Shown one piece after another: positions 8,605 through 17,323 of a stretch of DNA of 64,000 bases; position 1 is the stretch's first letter, and each line of letters opens with the position of its first letter. The translations under genes and the position numbers were made by a program. Source of the stretch: Hyphomicrobiales bacterium (GTDB taxonomy: Bacteria > Pseudomonadota > Alphaproteobacteria > Rhizobiales > Rhizobiaceae). Under the pieces are notes generated by a model. The model saw only the letters and a program-made list of their open reading frames with translations. It made no database searches and was not told the origin of the DNA. Where the stretch lies: assembly GCA_900473185.1 (NCBI GenBank), contig UCKU01000013.1, positions 186,001 through 250,000 of the forward strand. The letters are read 5' to 3'.

Positions 8605-8623
8605 ATGATCAGATGATGATCAT
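8605..8623. promoter_or_regulatory. Dyad upstream of pepT
   Basis: ATGATCA and TGATCAT are perfect 7-bp inverted arms separated by GATGA, ending 15 bases before the peptidase T start. It could be an operator or a hairpin near the ribosome-binding site. No regulator can be assigned. Confidence 0.4.
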
Positions 8624-8638
8624 GCTGGAATGGATATT

Positions 8639-9871
8639 ATGACAGGCACTGTTCTCGACCGTTTTCTCCGCTATGTTGTCATCGACACCCAATCCGATCC
8701 CGCCTCATCCGCGCAGCCGACCACCGAAAAACAGAAGGATCTCGGCCGGGTTCTGGTTGGAGAGCTCTTGGAGATCGGCCTTTCGGATGCGCATCTCGAT
8801 GAGTACGGCTATGTTTATGCGACCATTCCGGCCAATACCGACAAGAGCGTGCCGGTCATCTGCTTCTGCTCGCATATGGATACTGCGCCCGACTTCACCG
8901 GCAAGAACGTCAGGCCGCAGATAGTGAAGGCCTATGCGGGCGGGGATATCCAGCTTCCCGGTGATCCGAGCCGGGTGATCCGTGTTTCAGAACATCCCGA
9001 GCTGAAGAACCAGATCGGCAACGATATCGTTACGACCGATGGAACGACCTTGCTCGGCGCCGACGACAAGGCGGGCCTGGCGGAAATCGTGGCCGCCGCG
9101 CAGATCCTCGTCGACAATCCCTGGATCAAGCATGGGACGATCAAGATCCTGTTTACGCCGGACGAAGAGGTCGGTCGTGGCGTCAACAAGGTCGATCTGA
9201 AGAAGCTCGGCGCGGATTTTGCCTATACGATGGATGGCGAAACCGCCGGCCATATCGAGGACGAGACCTTCTCGGCCGATAGCGTCGATATCGTCATCGC
9301 CGGCGTGGCAATCCATCCGGGCTTTGCCAAGGACCGGATGGAAAATGCCATCAAAATCGCCGGCGCGATTATCGACCGGCTGCCGAAGGAGATCGCCCCG
9401 GAAACGACCGAGGCAAAGCAGGGCTTCATCCATCCGACAGGGGTGGCTGGCTCGATGGAAAAGGCTGCGATCAGCCTCATCATTCGCGATTTCACCGACG
9501 AGGGTCTGACCGAAAAGGAGACCATGCTCGAAGCGATCGTCAAGGATGTGATGAAGGCCTATCCGGGCTCGACCTATCGTTTCGACGTGAAGGAACAGTA
9601 CCGGAATATGAAGGTGGTGCTCGACCGTCATCCGGAGATCGTCGAGAACGCTGTCGAGGCGGTACGCCGGGCGGACATGACGCCGGTGCGCGGCAGCATC
9701 CGCGGCGGTACCGACGGCTCGCGTCTTTCCTTCATGGGCCTGCCGTGCCCCAACATTTTCGCTGGCGGTCACGCCTTCCACTCGCCGCTCGAATGGATCA
9801 GCCGCCAGGATATGGAAAAGGCTGTCAGGACGATCGTGGAGCTTGCGAAGGTCTGGGAAGAGCGCGCCTAG
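8639..9871 (+). CDS. pepT: Peptidase T (tripeptide aminopeptidase)
   Basis: A 410-residue M20-family cytoplasmic zinc peptidase that removes the N-terminal residue from tripeptides. The two-metal site is visible: SHMDTAPD (His and Asp), GADDKAG (bridging Asp), DEEVGRG (catalytic Glu and metal Glu), YTMDGE, and the C-terminal GGHAFHSPLEW. Residues ~205-320 are the dimerisation lid domain. An in-frame ATG exists at 8630, but GGAA at 8627-8630 is well placed only for the ATG at 8639, and the protein then starts like other PepTs. Length matches the family. Confidence 0.95.
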   Translation: MTGTVLDRFLRYVVIDTQSDPASSAQPTTEKQKDLGRVLVGELLEIGLSDAHLDEYGYVYATIPANTDKSVPVICFCSHMDTAPDFTGKNVRPQIVKAYAGGDIQLPGDPSRVIRVSEHPELKNQIGNDIVTTDGTTLLGADDKAGLAEIVAAAQILVDNPWIKHGTIKILFTPDEEVGRGVNKVDLKKLGADFAYTMDGETAGHIEDETFSADSVDIVIAGVAIHPGFAKDRMENAIKIAGAIIDRLPKEIAPETTEAKQGFIHPTGVAGSMEKAAISLIIRDFTDEGLTEKETMLEAIVKDVMKAYPGSTYRFDVKEQYRNMKVVLDRHPEIVENAVEAVRRADMTPVRGSIRGGTDGSRLSFMGLPCPNIFAGGHAFHSPLEWISRQDMEKAVRTIVELAKVWEERA

Positions 9872-9878
9872 CGCTCTT
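9858..9878. terminator. Bidirectional terminator between pepT and sleB-like gene
   Basis: AAGAGCGC and GCGCTCTT form an 8-bp perfect stem with loop GCCTA, overlapping the pepT stop codon, between two convergent genes. CATTCTTCC follows on the plus strand; no long T-run. Confidence 0.6.
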
Positions 9879-9891
9879 CATTCTTCCGCAA

Positions 9892-10704
9892 TCAGCCGCC
9901 GTTTGCCGAAATGCCTGGCCGCAGCATCACGCTGTCATAGGCAGGGCGCGGTGTCGGGATGGCGATTGGCGCGCCGGGTTCAGGCTCGATCGCGGTCGCG
10001 GTCGCTGCTGGTATCGGCAACGGGTTGGTACTTGCCGTCGGCGCGGGGTCTGGGGACGGGATCGGCACCGGAACATCTGACGGGATCAGCACCTCGAACT
10101 GTGGCGGCAGCATGCTCTCGCCGGGTACATAGTTCATCGCGACTTCGTAGGACGGCAGCGGTGGCGGCGTTTCGAGCGTTCCATCTTCGTCGCGCTTCTC
10201 GTAAAAGGCGTTGCCGCCCGCGACCGTCACATAGTGCATGTTATTGTAAGGAAATTTCAATCCTGCGGTGTGGAAGAACATCGCGTCCTTCACGGCCGGA
10301 TGGCGCTCGCCCTTCAGGATCGCGTCAGCCGCGGTCGCAAGCTCGGGCTCTGCCTGCGGCTTGACCTCGCGCGTCATGACGCCAGGCGCAAACTGCTTCT
10401 TCTGGGCGACGACGCCACAGATGGAGTCGGCATAGGCGCCGGAGGTCAGCCTGTTCATGACCACACTGCCGACGGCCAGATAGCCATCCTCATCGGAATG
10501 CTGCGATTCGAAGTACATCGCCCGCTTCAGGCAGTCGCGATCTTTTGTGGTGTAATTGAAAGTGACCTTTGACGGTTGAACCTGTTTCGATTTGGCTTTA
10601 ACCGGCGCTGCCGCCGGTTTCGGTGTCGTCGTGCAGCTCGCGGCTGCCAGTCCTACGAATAAAATCCCGACCAGGGATTTTCCAAAGGAAATCTCCGCCC
10701 TCAA
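9892..10704 (-). CDS. SleB-type cell wall hydrolase, putative lipoprotein
   Basis: A 270-residue exported protein. A hydrophobic N-terminus ends in a lipobox-like AASC (~residue 24), so it is probably lipid-anchored. Residues ~55-165 match the Hydrolase_2/SleB fold, with AMYFES holding the likely catalytic Glu and the typical SVVMNR, ICGVVAQKKQFAP and NAFY motifs. The C-terminal ~70 residues are Pro-rich and low in complexity. These enzymes cleave peptidoglycan glycan strands. The start is TTG: an AGGAGG lies nine bases upstream and no ATG is near. Confidence 0.85.
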   Translation of the reverse strand: MRAEISFGKSLVGILFVGLAAASCTTTPKPAAAPVKAKSKQVQPSKVTFNYTTKDRDCLKRAMYFESQHSDEDGYLAVGSVVMNRLTSGAYADSICGVVAQKKQFAPGVMTREVKPQAEPELATAADAILKGERHPAVKDAMFFHTAGLKFPYNNMHYVTVAGGNAFYEKRDEDGTLETPPPLPSYEVAMNYVPGESMLPPQFEVLIPSDVPVPIPSPDPAPTASTNPLPIPAATATAIEPEPGAPIAIPTPRPAYDSVMLRPGISANGG

Positions 10705-10816
10705 CGCCAGGTGCCTCCTATTGGAATTAGTCCAGCCCTTTTCGATCTAAGCGAAAACGTTTTTACCCGGCATGTGACAAAAATACAAACAACCGGAGAT
10801 CACAAAAATAACAAAG

Positions 10817-10849
10817 GGTTCCCGCCGAAATACGATTCTGGCGGGAACC
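10817..10849 (-). terminator. Intrinsic terminator of sulfate operon
   Basis: Read on the minus strand, GGTTCCCGCC and GGCGGGAACC form a perfect 10-bp GC-rich stem with a 13-base loop, followed by CCCTTTGTTATTTTTGT. It sits 7 bases after the cysA stop and is the clearest rho-independent terminator in the window. Confidence 0.88.
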
Positions 10850-10856
10850 GGTGATA

Positions 10857-11897
10857 TCAATTCCGGAATAGCTTCCAGCGTGTCGGCTTGAAGGCGACGC
10901 GGGACCGGTCGAGCCTGTCGGCCTCGCTCGGCGGAAGCTCGATCTCGATATGCGGGCGATCCTTGCCGATGTCGAGTTCGATATGGCGGGTGCCCGCGAC
11001 GCGCCGGCTGGCGACCGGTTGGCCGGCGATGCAGTTCTCGGCGGATTCGCAGAGCCGGACATCGTGCGGGCGGAAATAGAGCTGCGCAGCACCATCGGCC
11101 TCGCTCTCGGCATTGAGGCCGAGCGAGCGGCCCTCGAAGTGGATATCGCCGCCGGCGACCTCCACCTGCAGGCAGTTCGACTGGCCGACGAAGCCGTAGA
11201 CGAAGGGTGAGTTGGGGCTGTCATAGACCTGGTCCGGCGTGCCGACCTGCTCGATTGCACCCTGGCTCATGACGACGACGCGGTCGGCAAGCTCCATCGC
11301 CTCGTCCTGATCGTGGGTGACGAAGACGGTGGTGTGGCCGGTGCGGTCGTGGATTTCGCGCAGCCATTTGCGTAGGTCCTTGCGCACTTGCGCATCGAGC
11401 GCGCCGAAGGGCTCGTCGAGCAGCAGGACGTTCGGCTCGACCGCCATGGCGCGGGCAAGAGCCACGCGCTGGCGCTGGCCGCCGGAAAGTTGTGCTGGAT
11501 AGCGCCTTTCAAGACCCGAAAGCTGTACGAGGTCGAGCAGTTCCAGCGCCCGCTTGCGGATCTCCGCTTTCGGCGGACGACGCGACGCATTGCGCACCTT
11601 CAGGCCGAAGGAGACGTTGTCGAGCACCGTCATATGGCGGAAAAGCGCATAGTGCTGGAACACGAAGCCGATGTTGCGCTGCTGGACTGTTTTCCTCGAC
11701 GCATCCTCTTCGCCGAAGAAGATCTGGCCTTCAGTCGGGCTTTCAAGGCCGGCGATAAGGCGCAGAAGCGTGGTCTTGCCAGAGCCAGAGGGGCCGAGCA
11801 ATGCGATCAATTCACCTGAGCGGATATCGAGCGAGACATCGTGCAGCGCCGGAAAGCGATCGAATTCCTTGCGTATGTTTTGGACGCGTACTTCCAT
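10857..11897 (-). CDS. cysA: Sulfate/thiosulfate ABC transporter ATP-binding protein
   Basis: A 346-residue ATPase that drives sulfate/thiosulfate import. Walker A is GPSGSGKTT (~35-43), signature LSGGQRQRVALARA, Walker B LLLDEPFGALDAQVR and switch His in FVTHDQDEAM; the C-terminal ~110 residues are the CysA/TOBE-type regulatory part containing YFRPHDVRL. It is the last gene of sbp-cysT-cysW-cysA, 10 bases after cysW, and a terminator follows. Confidence 0.95.
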   Translation of the reverse strand: MEVRVQNIRKEFDRFPALHDVSLDIRSGELIALLGPSGSGKTTLLRLIAGLESPTEGQIFFGEEDASRKTVQQRNIGFVFQHYALFRHMTVLDNVSFGLKVRNASRRPPKAEIRKRALELLDLVQLSGLERRYPAQLSGGQRQRVALARAMAVEPNVLLLDEPFGALDAQVRKDLRKWLREIHDRTGHTTVFVTHDQDEAMELADRVVVMSQGAIEQVGTPDQVYDSPNSPFVYGFVGQSNCLQVEVAGGDIHFEGRSLGLNAESEADGAAQLYFRPHDVRLCESAENCIAGQPVASRRVAGTRHIELDIGKDRPHIEIELPPSEADRLDRSRVAFKPTRWKLFRN

Positions 11898-11907
11898 TCT
11901 AATTCCT

Positions 11908-12795
11908 TCAGTGCCGCCGGCTGGCGGCGATTTCGGCGCTATAGCGCATTTCCAGCAGCGTCTTCAAAACAAGTGTGACGAGGGCAAGCAAGGCCAGAAG
12001 CGAAGCGACCGCAAAGGCCCCGGTGAAATTATACTCGTTGTAGAGGATTTCCACCTGCAACGGCATCGTGTTGGTCTGCCCGCGAATATGGCCCGATACG
12101 ACCGACACGGCGCCGAACTCACCCATGGCGCGGGCATTGCACAGCAGCACGCCGTAGAGCAGGCCCCATTTGATGTTCGGCAGCGTGACGTGCCAGAAGG
12201 CTTGCCAGCCGCTTGCACCGAGCGAAAGGGCCGCTTCCTCATCCTGCGTTCCCTGTTCCTGCATGAGCGGAATGAGTTCGCGCGCAACGAAGGGGAAAGT
12301 GACGAACATGGTGGCGAGGATCAGCCCCGGCGCCGCAAACAGGATCTTGATGTCGTTGGTGCTCAGCCACTGGCCTAGCCAGGTATTGGCGCCGAAGAGC
12401 AGCACGAAGACAAGGCCCGAGATAACAGGCGAAACCGAGAAGGGCAGATCGATCAGCGTGGTCAGGAACGCCTTGCCCTTGAACTCGAACTTGGCGATCG
12501 CCCAGGCGGCGGCAACGCCGAAGGCAAGGTTCAGTGGCACACTGACGCCGGCGACGATCAGCGTCAGGCGGATGGCCGAGAAGGTCTCAGCATCCTGCAG
12601 AGCCGTAAAAAATGAACCGACACCCTTGCGGAAGGCCTCGACGAAGACGGCTGCGAGCGGCAGAAACAGGATCAAGAGCAGGAAGACGAGCGAGATGACG
12701 ACCAGCACGATGCGGGCGACCTTGCTTTCGGTAACGGCCGAATGAACCTTGTGCGTCCCGGCCGTCGAGGTGATTGCGACGGAATCAGACGCCAT
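11908..12795 (-). CDS. cysW: Sulfate ABC transporter permease CysW
   Basis: A 295-residue inner-membrane permease with six or so helices and the EAA-type loop EEAALSLGASGWQAFWHVTL at ~190. Residues RAMGEFGAVSVVSGHIRGQT match the family's conserved region after the loop. It overlaps the end of cysT by 11 bases and is preceded by GGAGG inside the cysT coding end, so translation is coupled. Confidence 0.95.
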   Translation of the reverse strand: MASDSVAITSTAGTHKVHSAVTESKVARIVLVVISLVFLLLILFLPLAAVFVEAFRKGVGSFFTALQDAETFSAIRLTLIVAGVSVPLNLAFGVAAAWAIAKFEFKGKAFLTTLIDLPFSVSPVISGLVFVLLFGANTWLGQWLSTNDIKILFAAPGLILATMFVTFPFVARELIPLMQEQGTQDEEAALSLGASGWQAFWHVTLPNIKWGLLYGVLLCNARAMGEFGAVSVVSGHIRGQTNTMPLQVEILYNEYNFTGAFAVASLLALLALVTLVLKTLLEMRYSAEIAASRRH

Positions 12796-13642
12796 AACCG
12801 TACCTCCGTCTGCTCCAGCTCTGGATGAGATTGATGACGAGCAGCATCGTAAAGGAGATGATCAGCATTATAGCAGCAATACCCGTTGCGGCCGCGTAAT
12901 TGTACTCTTCGAGCTTGATGACGATCAGCAGCGGGGCGATCTCCGATTTGAACGGCAGGTTGCCGGCAATGAAGATGACCGAGCCGTATTCACCGACGGC
13001 GCGGGCGAAGGCAAGGGCGAAACCCGTCAGTACTGCGGGTGCAAGGCCCGGCAGCAGCACGCGTGCGATTGTCTGGAAACGATTGGCGCCGAGCGTGGCG
13101 GCAGCCTCCTCCACTTCCTTGTCGATCTCTTCCATAACCGGCTGGACCGTTCGCACGATGAAGGGCAGGCCGACGAAGATGAGGGCGACGACGATACCGG
13201 CCGGCGTGAAGGCGATCTTGATGCCGAGTGGCGTCAGGAACTGCCCGACCCAGCCGTTCGGAGCGTAGAGGGTTGTCAGTGCGATGCCGGCGACAGCCGT
13301 CGGCAAGGCGAAGGGAAGATCCACCATGGCGTCGATAATGCGTTTGCCGGGGAACCGGTAACGTACCAGGACCCAGGCAAGGATGACGCCAAAGACGACA
13401 TTGAGACAGGCGGCGATGAAGGCGCAGCCGAAGCTGATGCGCAGCGCGCTCAGCGTTCGCTGGTCGAATGCAATGCCGAAGAACTTCTCCCAGCCGAGTG
13501 TGCTCGACCGCCAGGCAAGGCCGGACAGCGGGATAAGGACGATGAGGGTGAGCCAGATCAAGGTAAGGCCGAGCGCCAGTCCGAAACCCGGAATGACGCT
13601 CGGCCGCTTGAACCGCCACCGTGTGGGGTTATGTGCGCTCAT
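12785..13642 (-). CDS. cysT: Sulfate ABC transporter permease CysT (CysU)
   Basis: A 285-residue permease partner of CysW with an EEAAATLGANRFQTIARVLL coupling loop and RAVGEYGSVIFIAGN downstream of it, both characteristic of CysT. It begins eight bases after the sbp stop. The two permeases form the membrane channel for the periplasmic sulfate-binding protein. Confidence 0.95.
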   Translation of the reverse strand: MSAHNPTRWRFKRPSVIPGFGLALGLTLIWLTLIVLIPLSGLAWRSSTLGWEKFFGIAFDQRTLSALRISFGCAFIAACLNVVFGVILAWVLVRYRFPGKRIIDAMVDLPFALPTAVAGIALTTLYAPNGWVGQFLTPLGIKIAFTPAGIVVALIFVGLPFIVRTVQPVMEEIDKEVEEAAATLGANRFQTIARVLLPGLAPAVLTGFALAFARAVGEYGSVIFIAGNLPFKSEIAPLLIVIKLEEYNYAAATGIAAIMLIISFTMLLVINLIQSWSRRRYGYGV

Positions 13643-13650
13643 AAGACCTA

Positions 13651-14676
13651 TTATTGGGCAGGCTTGTAGATCTGGTCAAATACGCCGCCGTCGCCGAAGA
13701 ATTTCGGCTGTGCATCCTTCCAGCCGCCGAAGTCGTCGATCGTGGCGAGCGTCAGCTTCGGGAAGCGGGCAATATCAGCCGGATCGGCTGCTTCCGGCTT
13801 GATAGGGCGGTAATAATGCTTTGCCGCGATCTTCTGGCCTTCATCCGAATAAAGGTAGTTCAGATAGGCTTCGGCGACCTTGCGGGTACCCTTCTTGTCG
13901 ACGTTGCCGTCGACGATTGCGACAGGCGGATCGGCGCGGATCGAGAAGGAAGGGGTCACGATCTCGAACTGATCGGGGCCGAGTTCCTCGAGCGAGAGAT
14001 AGGCTTCGTTTTCCCAGGCGAGCAGCACATCGCCGAGGCCGCGCTGAACGAAGGTGGTCGTAGCGCCGCGTGCGCCGGTATCGAGAACCGGAACGTGCTG
14101 CAGCAGTTTCGTCACGTATTCCTGCGCCTTGCCGTCGTCGCCGCCATTGGCCTGTTTGGCCCATGCCCAGGCAGCCAGGAAGTTCCAGCGGGCACCGCCG
14201 GAGGTCTTCGGGTTCGGCGTGATGACCTGGACGCCTTCCTTTACCAGGTCGCCCCAATCCTTGATACCCTTCGGGTTGCCCTTGCGCACGAGGAAGACGA
14301 TCGTCGAGGTGTAAGGCGTCGAATTATTGGGGAACTTGGTCTTCCAATCGGCCGGGATCTTGCCGGTCTTCTTGGCGATGGCGTCGATATCGCCTTCGAG
14401 CGCCAGGGTGACGACATCGGCGTCGAGGCCATCTATGACGGAGCGGGCCTGGGCGCCGGAGCCGCCGTGCGATGCCTGGATCGTCACGGTTTCACCGGTG
14501 TCCTTCTGCCACTTGGCGGCAAAGGCAACGTTGAAATCCTTATACAATTCGCGTGTCGGATCATAGGACACGTTCAGAAGCGTCTGGTCGGCGAAGGCCG
14601 GTGCGACGCTGCCGATCGCAAAGCTGCTTGCCATGACCGCGGCCGCGACGAGCCGGGTGAGCCTTAAAGTCTGCAT
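13651..14676 (-). CDS. sbp: Periplasmic sulfate-binding protein
   Basis: A 341-residue exported protein with a Sec signal (cleavage after APAFA, ~29). The mature N terminus [13 protein letters not shown] and the [17 protein letters not shown] loop are hallmarks of sulfate/thiosulfate-binding proteins, which hold the anion through backbone NH groups and Ser/Trp side chains. GGAGGG precedes the ATG. It is first in the operon, so the promoter should lie in 14677-14830. Confidence 0.95.
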   Translation of the reverse strand: MQTLRLTRLVAAAVMASSFAIGSVAPAFADQTLLNVSYDPTRELYKDFNVAFAAKWQKDTGETVTIQASHGGSGAQARSVIDGLDADVVTLALEGDIDAIAKKTGKIPADWKTKFPNNSTPYTSTIVFLVRKGNPKGIKDWGDLVKEGVQVITPNPKTSGGARWNFLAAWAWAKQANGGDDGKAQEYVTKLLQHVPVLDTGARGATTTFVQRGLGDVLLAWENEAYLSLEELGPDQFEIVTPSFSIRADPPVAIVDGNVDKKGTRKVAEAYLNYLYSDEGQKIAAKHYYRPIKPEAADPADIARFPKLTLATIDDFGGWKDAQPKFFGDGGVFDQIYKPAQ

Positions 14677-15031
14677 GGGAACCCTCCGTGGTTATGCGCT
14701 AAACTCTATCAACTAGGTCGTATAATGAAACGAAGATTGTTCCGGTTCCGGGGACCAACCTTAGAAAGCCATCCCATTTTCAGTGGGTGATTGCGAACGG
14801 GACGTGCTGTCAGTTGGCCGCGGCCAATTAAGGCACCACGCCACAGTCGTGATTTTTCTGCCACAGTTCGATCCCGAAAGTGACATTGGTGTGTCGATTT
14901 TTAGTCATCTTTTGCAGCACTGACGTTTTCGAGTGCCTACATGGATTTCCGGTCGTTGGGATTCGGCGACCGATGGTGGGGGTGTCCTTGAAGCACTGCT
15001 CGCCTCTTTCAAACCGTAAAAGGTCTTTCTG
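14677..15031. promoter_or_regulatory. Divergent promoter region between sbp and porin
   Basis: These 355 bases contain the promoters of the sulfate operon (minus) and the porin (plus) and no credible gene; a long minus-strand frame running from 16003 down to 14828 is a shadow of the porin. A perfect 14-base palindrome, TTGGCCGCGGCCAA, is centred at 14820 between the two units. On the minus strand CATTATACGA near 14725 resembles a -10 for sbp. The porin has AAAAGG as ribosome-binding site and probably a long leader. Confidence 0.5.
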
Positions 15032-16063
15032 ATGTCTATTAAAACTATCCTTCTTGGCTCTGTCGCCGCCCTTGCAGCGGTTTCCGGAGCACATGCAGCC
15101 GACGCTATCGTCGCAGCCGAGCCGGAGCCCGTAGAATATGTTCGCGTTTGCGACGCCTACGGGACTGGCTACTTCTACATCCCGGGCACCGAAACTTGCC
15201 TTCAGATCAGCGGTTACATCCGTTTCCAGCTTAACGCCGGCCAAAACGCTGGCGGCAATCGGGACACCAATGACTCCGACTGGGATGCCGTTACCCGTGG
15301 TCAGGTCACCTTCCAGACCAAGAACGACACCGAGTACGGCACGCTCACGGGCGTGATCACGCTGCGTACCAACGCTGACAACGCCACCAACCAGACGACC
15401 ACGCTCGACGAAGGCTACATTGATATCGCCGGCTTCCGCGTGGGTAAGCAGTACAGCTGGTGGGATGACGATCTGAGCGGTGAGACGGACACGCTCTCGA
15501 GCAACGAGACGACCCACAACTCGATCCGCTATCAGTACGAGACCGACAACTTCGCGGCCGGTATCTCGCTCGATGAACTTGAAGAAGCCTACGATGAGAA
15601 GCCGGGCGAAGGCCCGAACAACTTCGGCGTTGCATCCCAGGTTTCCTTCAAGAGCGGCGCATTCAGCGGCTACCTGCTCGGTAGCTACGATACCGACAAT
15701 GAGGAAGGCGCCATCCGCGCAATCCTGTATGCCGACATCGGCCCCGGTACCCTCGGCCTCGCTGGCATCTGGGCTAGCGGCGCCAACTACTACTACGAAG
15801 AGTCCGAATGGACGATCGCTGCAGAGTACAAGGTCAAGCTCACCGATAAGTGGGCCGTTACCCCGGCCTTCCAGTACTTCGACAAGATCGATCTCGATGC
15901 TGACGGCAAGGGCTTCAGCGGCGGCAGCGCCTATACGACCGGCGTGACCGTCGACTACCAGATCGTTGAAAATCTGCGCAGCAAGCTCAGCGTTCAGTAC
16001 CACGACGAAGAAGACGGCGACGACGAAACCTTCGGTTTCCTGCGTCTCCAGCGCGACTTCTAA
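15032..16063 (+). CDS. Outer-membrane porin (Porin_2 / Omp2b family)
   Basis: A 343-residue beta-barrel porin of the alphaproteobacterial Porin_2 family. Residues 1-22 are a signal peptide (cleavage after AHA). The conserved start of the mature protein is visible: VRVCDAYGTGYFYIPGTETC, followed by LQISGYIRFQ, and the chain ends in Phe as needed for barrel insertion. The two Cys (~44 and ~58) are the family's conserved pair. Codon use is strongly biased, as in highly expressed genes. It stands alone with its own terminator. Confidence 0.95.
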   Translation: MSIKTILLGSVAALAAVSGAHAADAIVAAEPEPVEYVRVCDAYGTGYFYIPGTETCLQISGYIRFQLNAGQNAGGNRDTNDSDWDAVTRGQVTFQTKNDTEYGTLTGVITLRTNADNATNQTTTLDEGYIDIAGFRVGKQYSWWDDDLSGETDTLSSNETTHNSIRYQYETDNFAAGISLDELEEAYDEKPGEGPNNFGVASQVSFKSGAFSGYLLGSYDTDNEEGAIRAILYADIGPGTLGLAGIWASGANYYYEESEWTIAAEYKVKLTDKWAVTPAFQYFDKIDLDADGKGFSGGSAYTTGVTVDYQIVENLRSKLSVQYHDEEDGDDETFGFLRLQRDF

Positions 16064-16067
16064 TAAA

Positions 16068-16088
16068 AAGGGGCTGAAGCAGCCCCTT
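16068..16088 (+). terminator. Porin terminator
   Basis: AAGGGGCT and AGCCCCTT form an 8-bp stem with loop GAAGC, five bases after the porin stop, followed by GTTCTCGATTT. Confidence 0.8.
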
Positions 16089-16100
16089 GTTCTCGATTTG

Positions 16101-16128
16101 CCTTCTCCCCGCTACGGCGGGGAGAAGG
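16101..16128. repeat. Rhizobial palindromic repeat unit (CCTTCTCCCCGC type)
   Basis: CCTTCTCCCCGC and GCGGGGAGAAGG form a perfect 12-bp stem with loop TACG between the convergent porin and ptsN genes. From memory, this word is a common interspersed intergenic palindrome in rhizobial genomes; only one copy lies in this window. It may also act as the terminator of the kdp-ptsN operon from the other side. Confidence 0.7.
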
Positions 16129-16145
16129 TCGAAAGCGGATTTCCC

Positions 16146-16601
16146 CTATGCGCGCGAATCCGCGATGAAATCCGAGTAGAATTCATCGACACTTCTGGCC
16201 TTGCGCATGGCCGCCAGGACGCCTTCCGATTGAAGCCTGCGGGCGATAGCAGCAAGCACGTTCAGATATTCCCCGCGGTTGTTTTCCCCGAAGAGCAGTA
16301 CGAAGGCGATGTCCGTCGGGATATCGTCGATCGCATCGAAATCAAGCGGCTGCGCGAAACGGATCAGCAGGCCGCGCGGGCTCGTCATCCCGTCGATGGC
16401 TGCATGGGGAACGGCAATGCCGTTGCCGATGCCCGTGGAGCCGAGCTTCTCCCGGGATTCGAGCGCTTTTAGCACGGTCTGGCCGTCAATGCCGAAGGCC
16501 TTGCCGGCCTTTTCGGAGATCGCCTGCAGAGCGCGCCACTTGGTCGTCACCGACAGGCCGATGAAGGTATGCTCCGGCCGGATGATATCAGAGAGGTTCA
16601 T
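16146..16601 (-). CDS. ptsN: PTS IIA-Ntr-like regulatory protein, paralogue at the kdp locus
   Basis: A 151-residue EIIA-Ntr (PtsN) protein. The phospho-acceptor His is H66 in GIGNGIAVPHAAIDG. These proteins receive phosphate from PtsP and NPr, have no sugar partner, and regulate potassium handling and ATP-dependent transport; unphosphorylated E. coli PtsN stimulates the KdpD kinase. Here the gene starts 29 bases after kdpE on the same strand, so it is the last gene of the kdp operon. The main rhizobial ptsN usually lies by rpoN, so this is probably a second copy specialised for K+ control (inference). Confidence 0.9.
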   Translation of the reverse strand: MNLSDIIRPEHTFIGLSVTTKWRALQAISEKAGKAFGIDGQTVLKALESREKLGSTGIGNGIAVPHAAIDGMTSPRGLLIRFAQPLDFDAIDDIPTDIAFVLLFGENNRGEYLNVLAAIARRLQSEGVLAAMRKARSVDEFYSDFIADSRA

Positions 16602-16630
16602 TTCATTCTCGATGCTGTTTTCGGCAGGTA

Positions 16631-17323
16631 TCAGTCAGGCTCACGGAGCCGGTAGCCGACGCCGGTCTCGGTGGTGATATAGTGTGGCTGGTCGGGAATC
16701 TGCTCGACCTTTTGCCGCAGCTGGCGCACATAGACGCGCAGATACTGCACATCCGCCGCCGGTCCCCATACCTGCTTCAGGAGAAATTGATGTGTCAGAA
16801 CCTTGCCGGCGTGCTGAGCGAGTACGCGCAGGATGTCGTATTCCTTCGGTGACAGCTTGATCTCCCTGCCGTCGACCTTGACGATGCGCTTGACGAGATC
16901 GATCGACAGCCCGCCCGTCTGAAAGATCGCCTTTTCGCCCTGCTGCTGCAGCCGGTGGCGGAGCGCCACGCGGATACGGGCACCGAGTTCGTTGACGCCG
17001 AAGGGCTTCGTTACATAGTCGTCAGCACCGCTTTCCAGCGCCTTGACGATGCCGGCCTCGTCGGTACGGCTCGACAGGATGACGACAGGCATGGTGAGCC
17101 CGTCTTCGCGCCATTCCTGCAAAAGGTCATGGCCCGGCATGTCAGGAAGGCCGAGATCGAGCACGATGAGATCGGGCTGGTCGTCCTTAACGGACTGGCG
17201 GGCCGCACCGGCATTCGGCGCCTCATGCACTTCATAGCCTTGCGCGGTGAGACCGACGCGTAGAAGCTTGCGGATCGGGGGCTCGTCGTCGACGACGAGA
17301 ATCTTGACGGCTGAACCGGTCAT
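16631..17323 (-). CDS. kdpE: Response regulator KdpE
   Basis: A 230-residue OmpR-type regulator. The receiver has the acidic pair VVDDE (~11-14), phospho-acceptor D56 in IVLDLGLPD, the Thr/Ser at ILSS and the conserved Lys in VTKPFG. Residues ~130-228 are the winged helix with LSPKEYDILRVLAQHAGKVL and the recognition region around VYVRQLRQKVE. It overlaps kdpD by four bases (ATGA) and should activate kdp transcription when phosphorylated by KdpD under K+ limitation or osmotic stress. Confidence 0.96.
   Translation of the reverse strand: MTGSAVKILVVDDEPPIRKLLRVGLTAQGYEVHEAPNAGAARQSVKDDQPDLIVLDLGLPDMPGHDLLQEWREDGLTMPVVILSSRTDEAGIVKALESGADDYVTKPFGVNELGARIRVALRHRLQQQGEKAIFQTGGLSIDLVKRIVKVDGREIKLSPKEYDILRVLAQHAGKVLTHQFLLKQVWGPAADVQYLRVYVRQLRQKVEQIPDQPHYITTETGVGYRLREPD

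Noticed and set aside
14828..16003. 391-codon minus-strand frame across the porin gene
   Set aside because: It is the shadow of the highly biased porin coding sequence. The plus-strand product is a full Porin_2 protein with signal peptide and terminal Phe.
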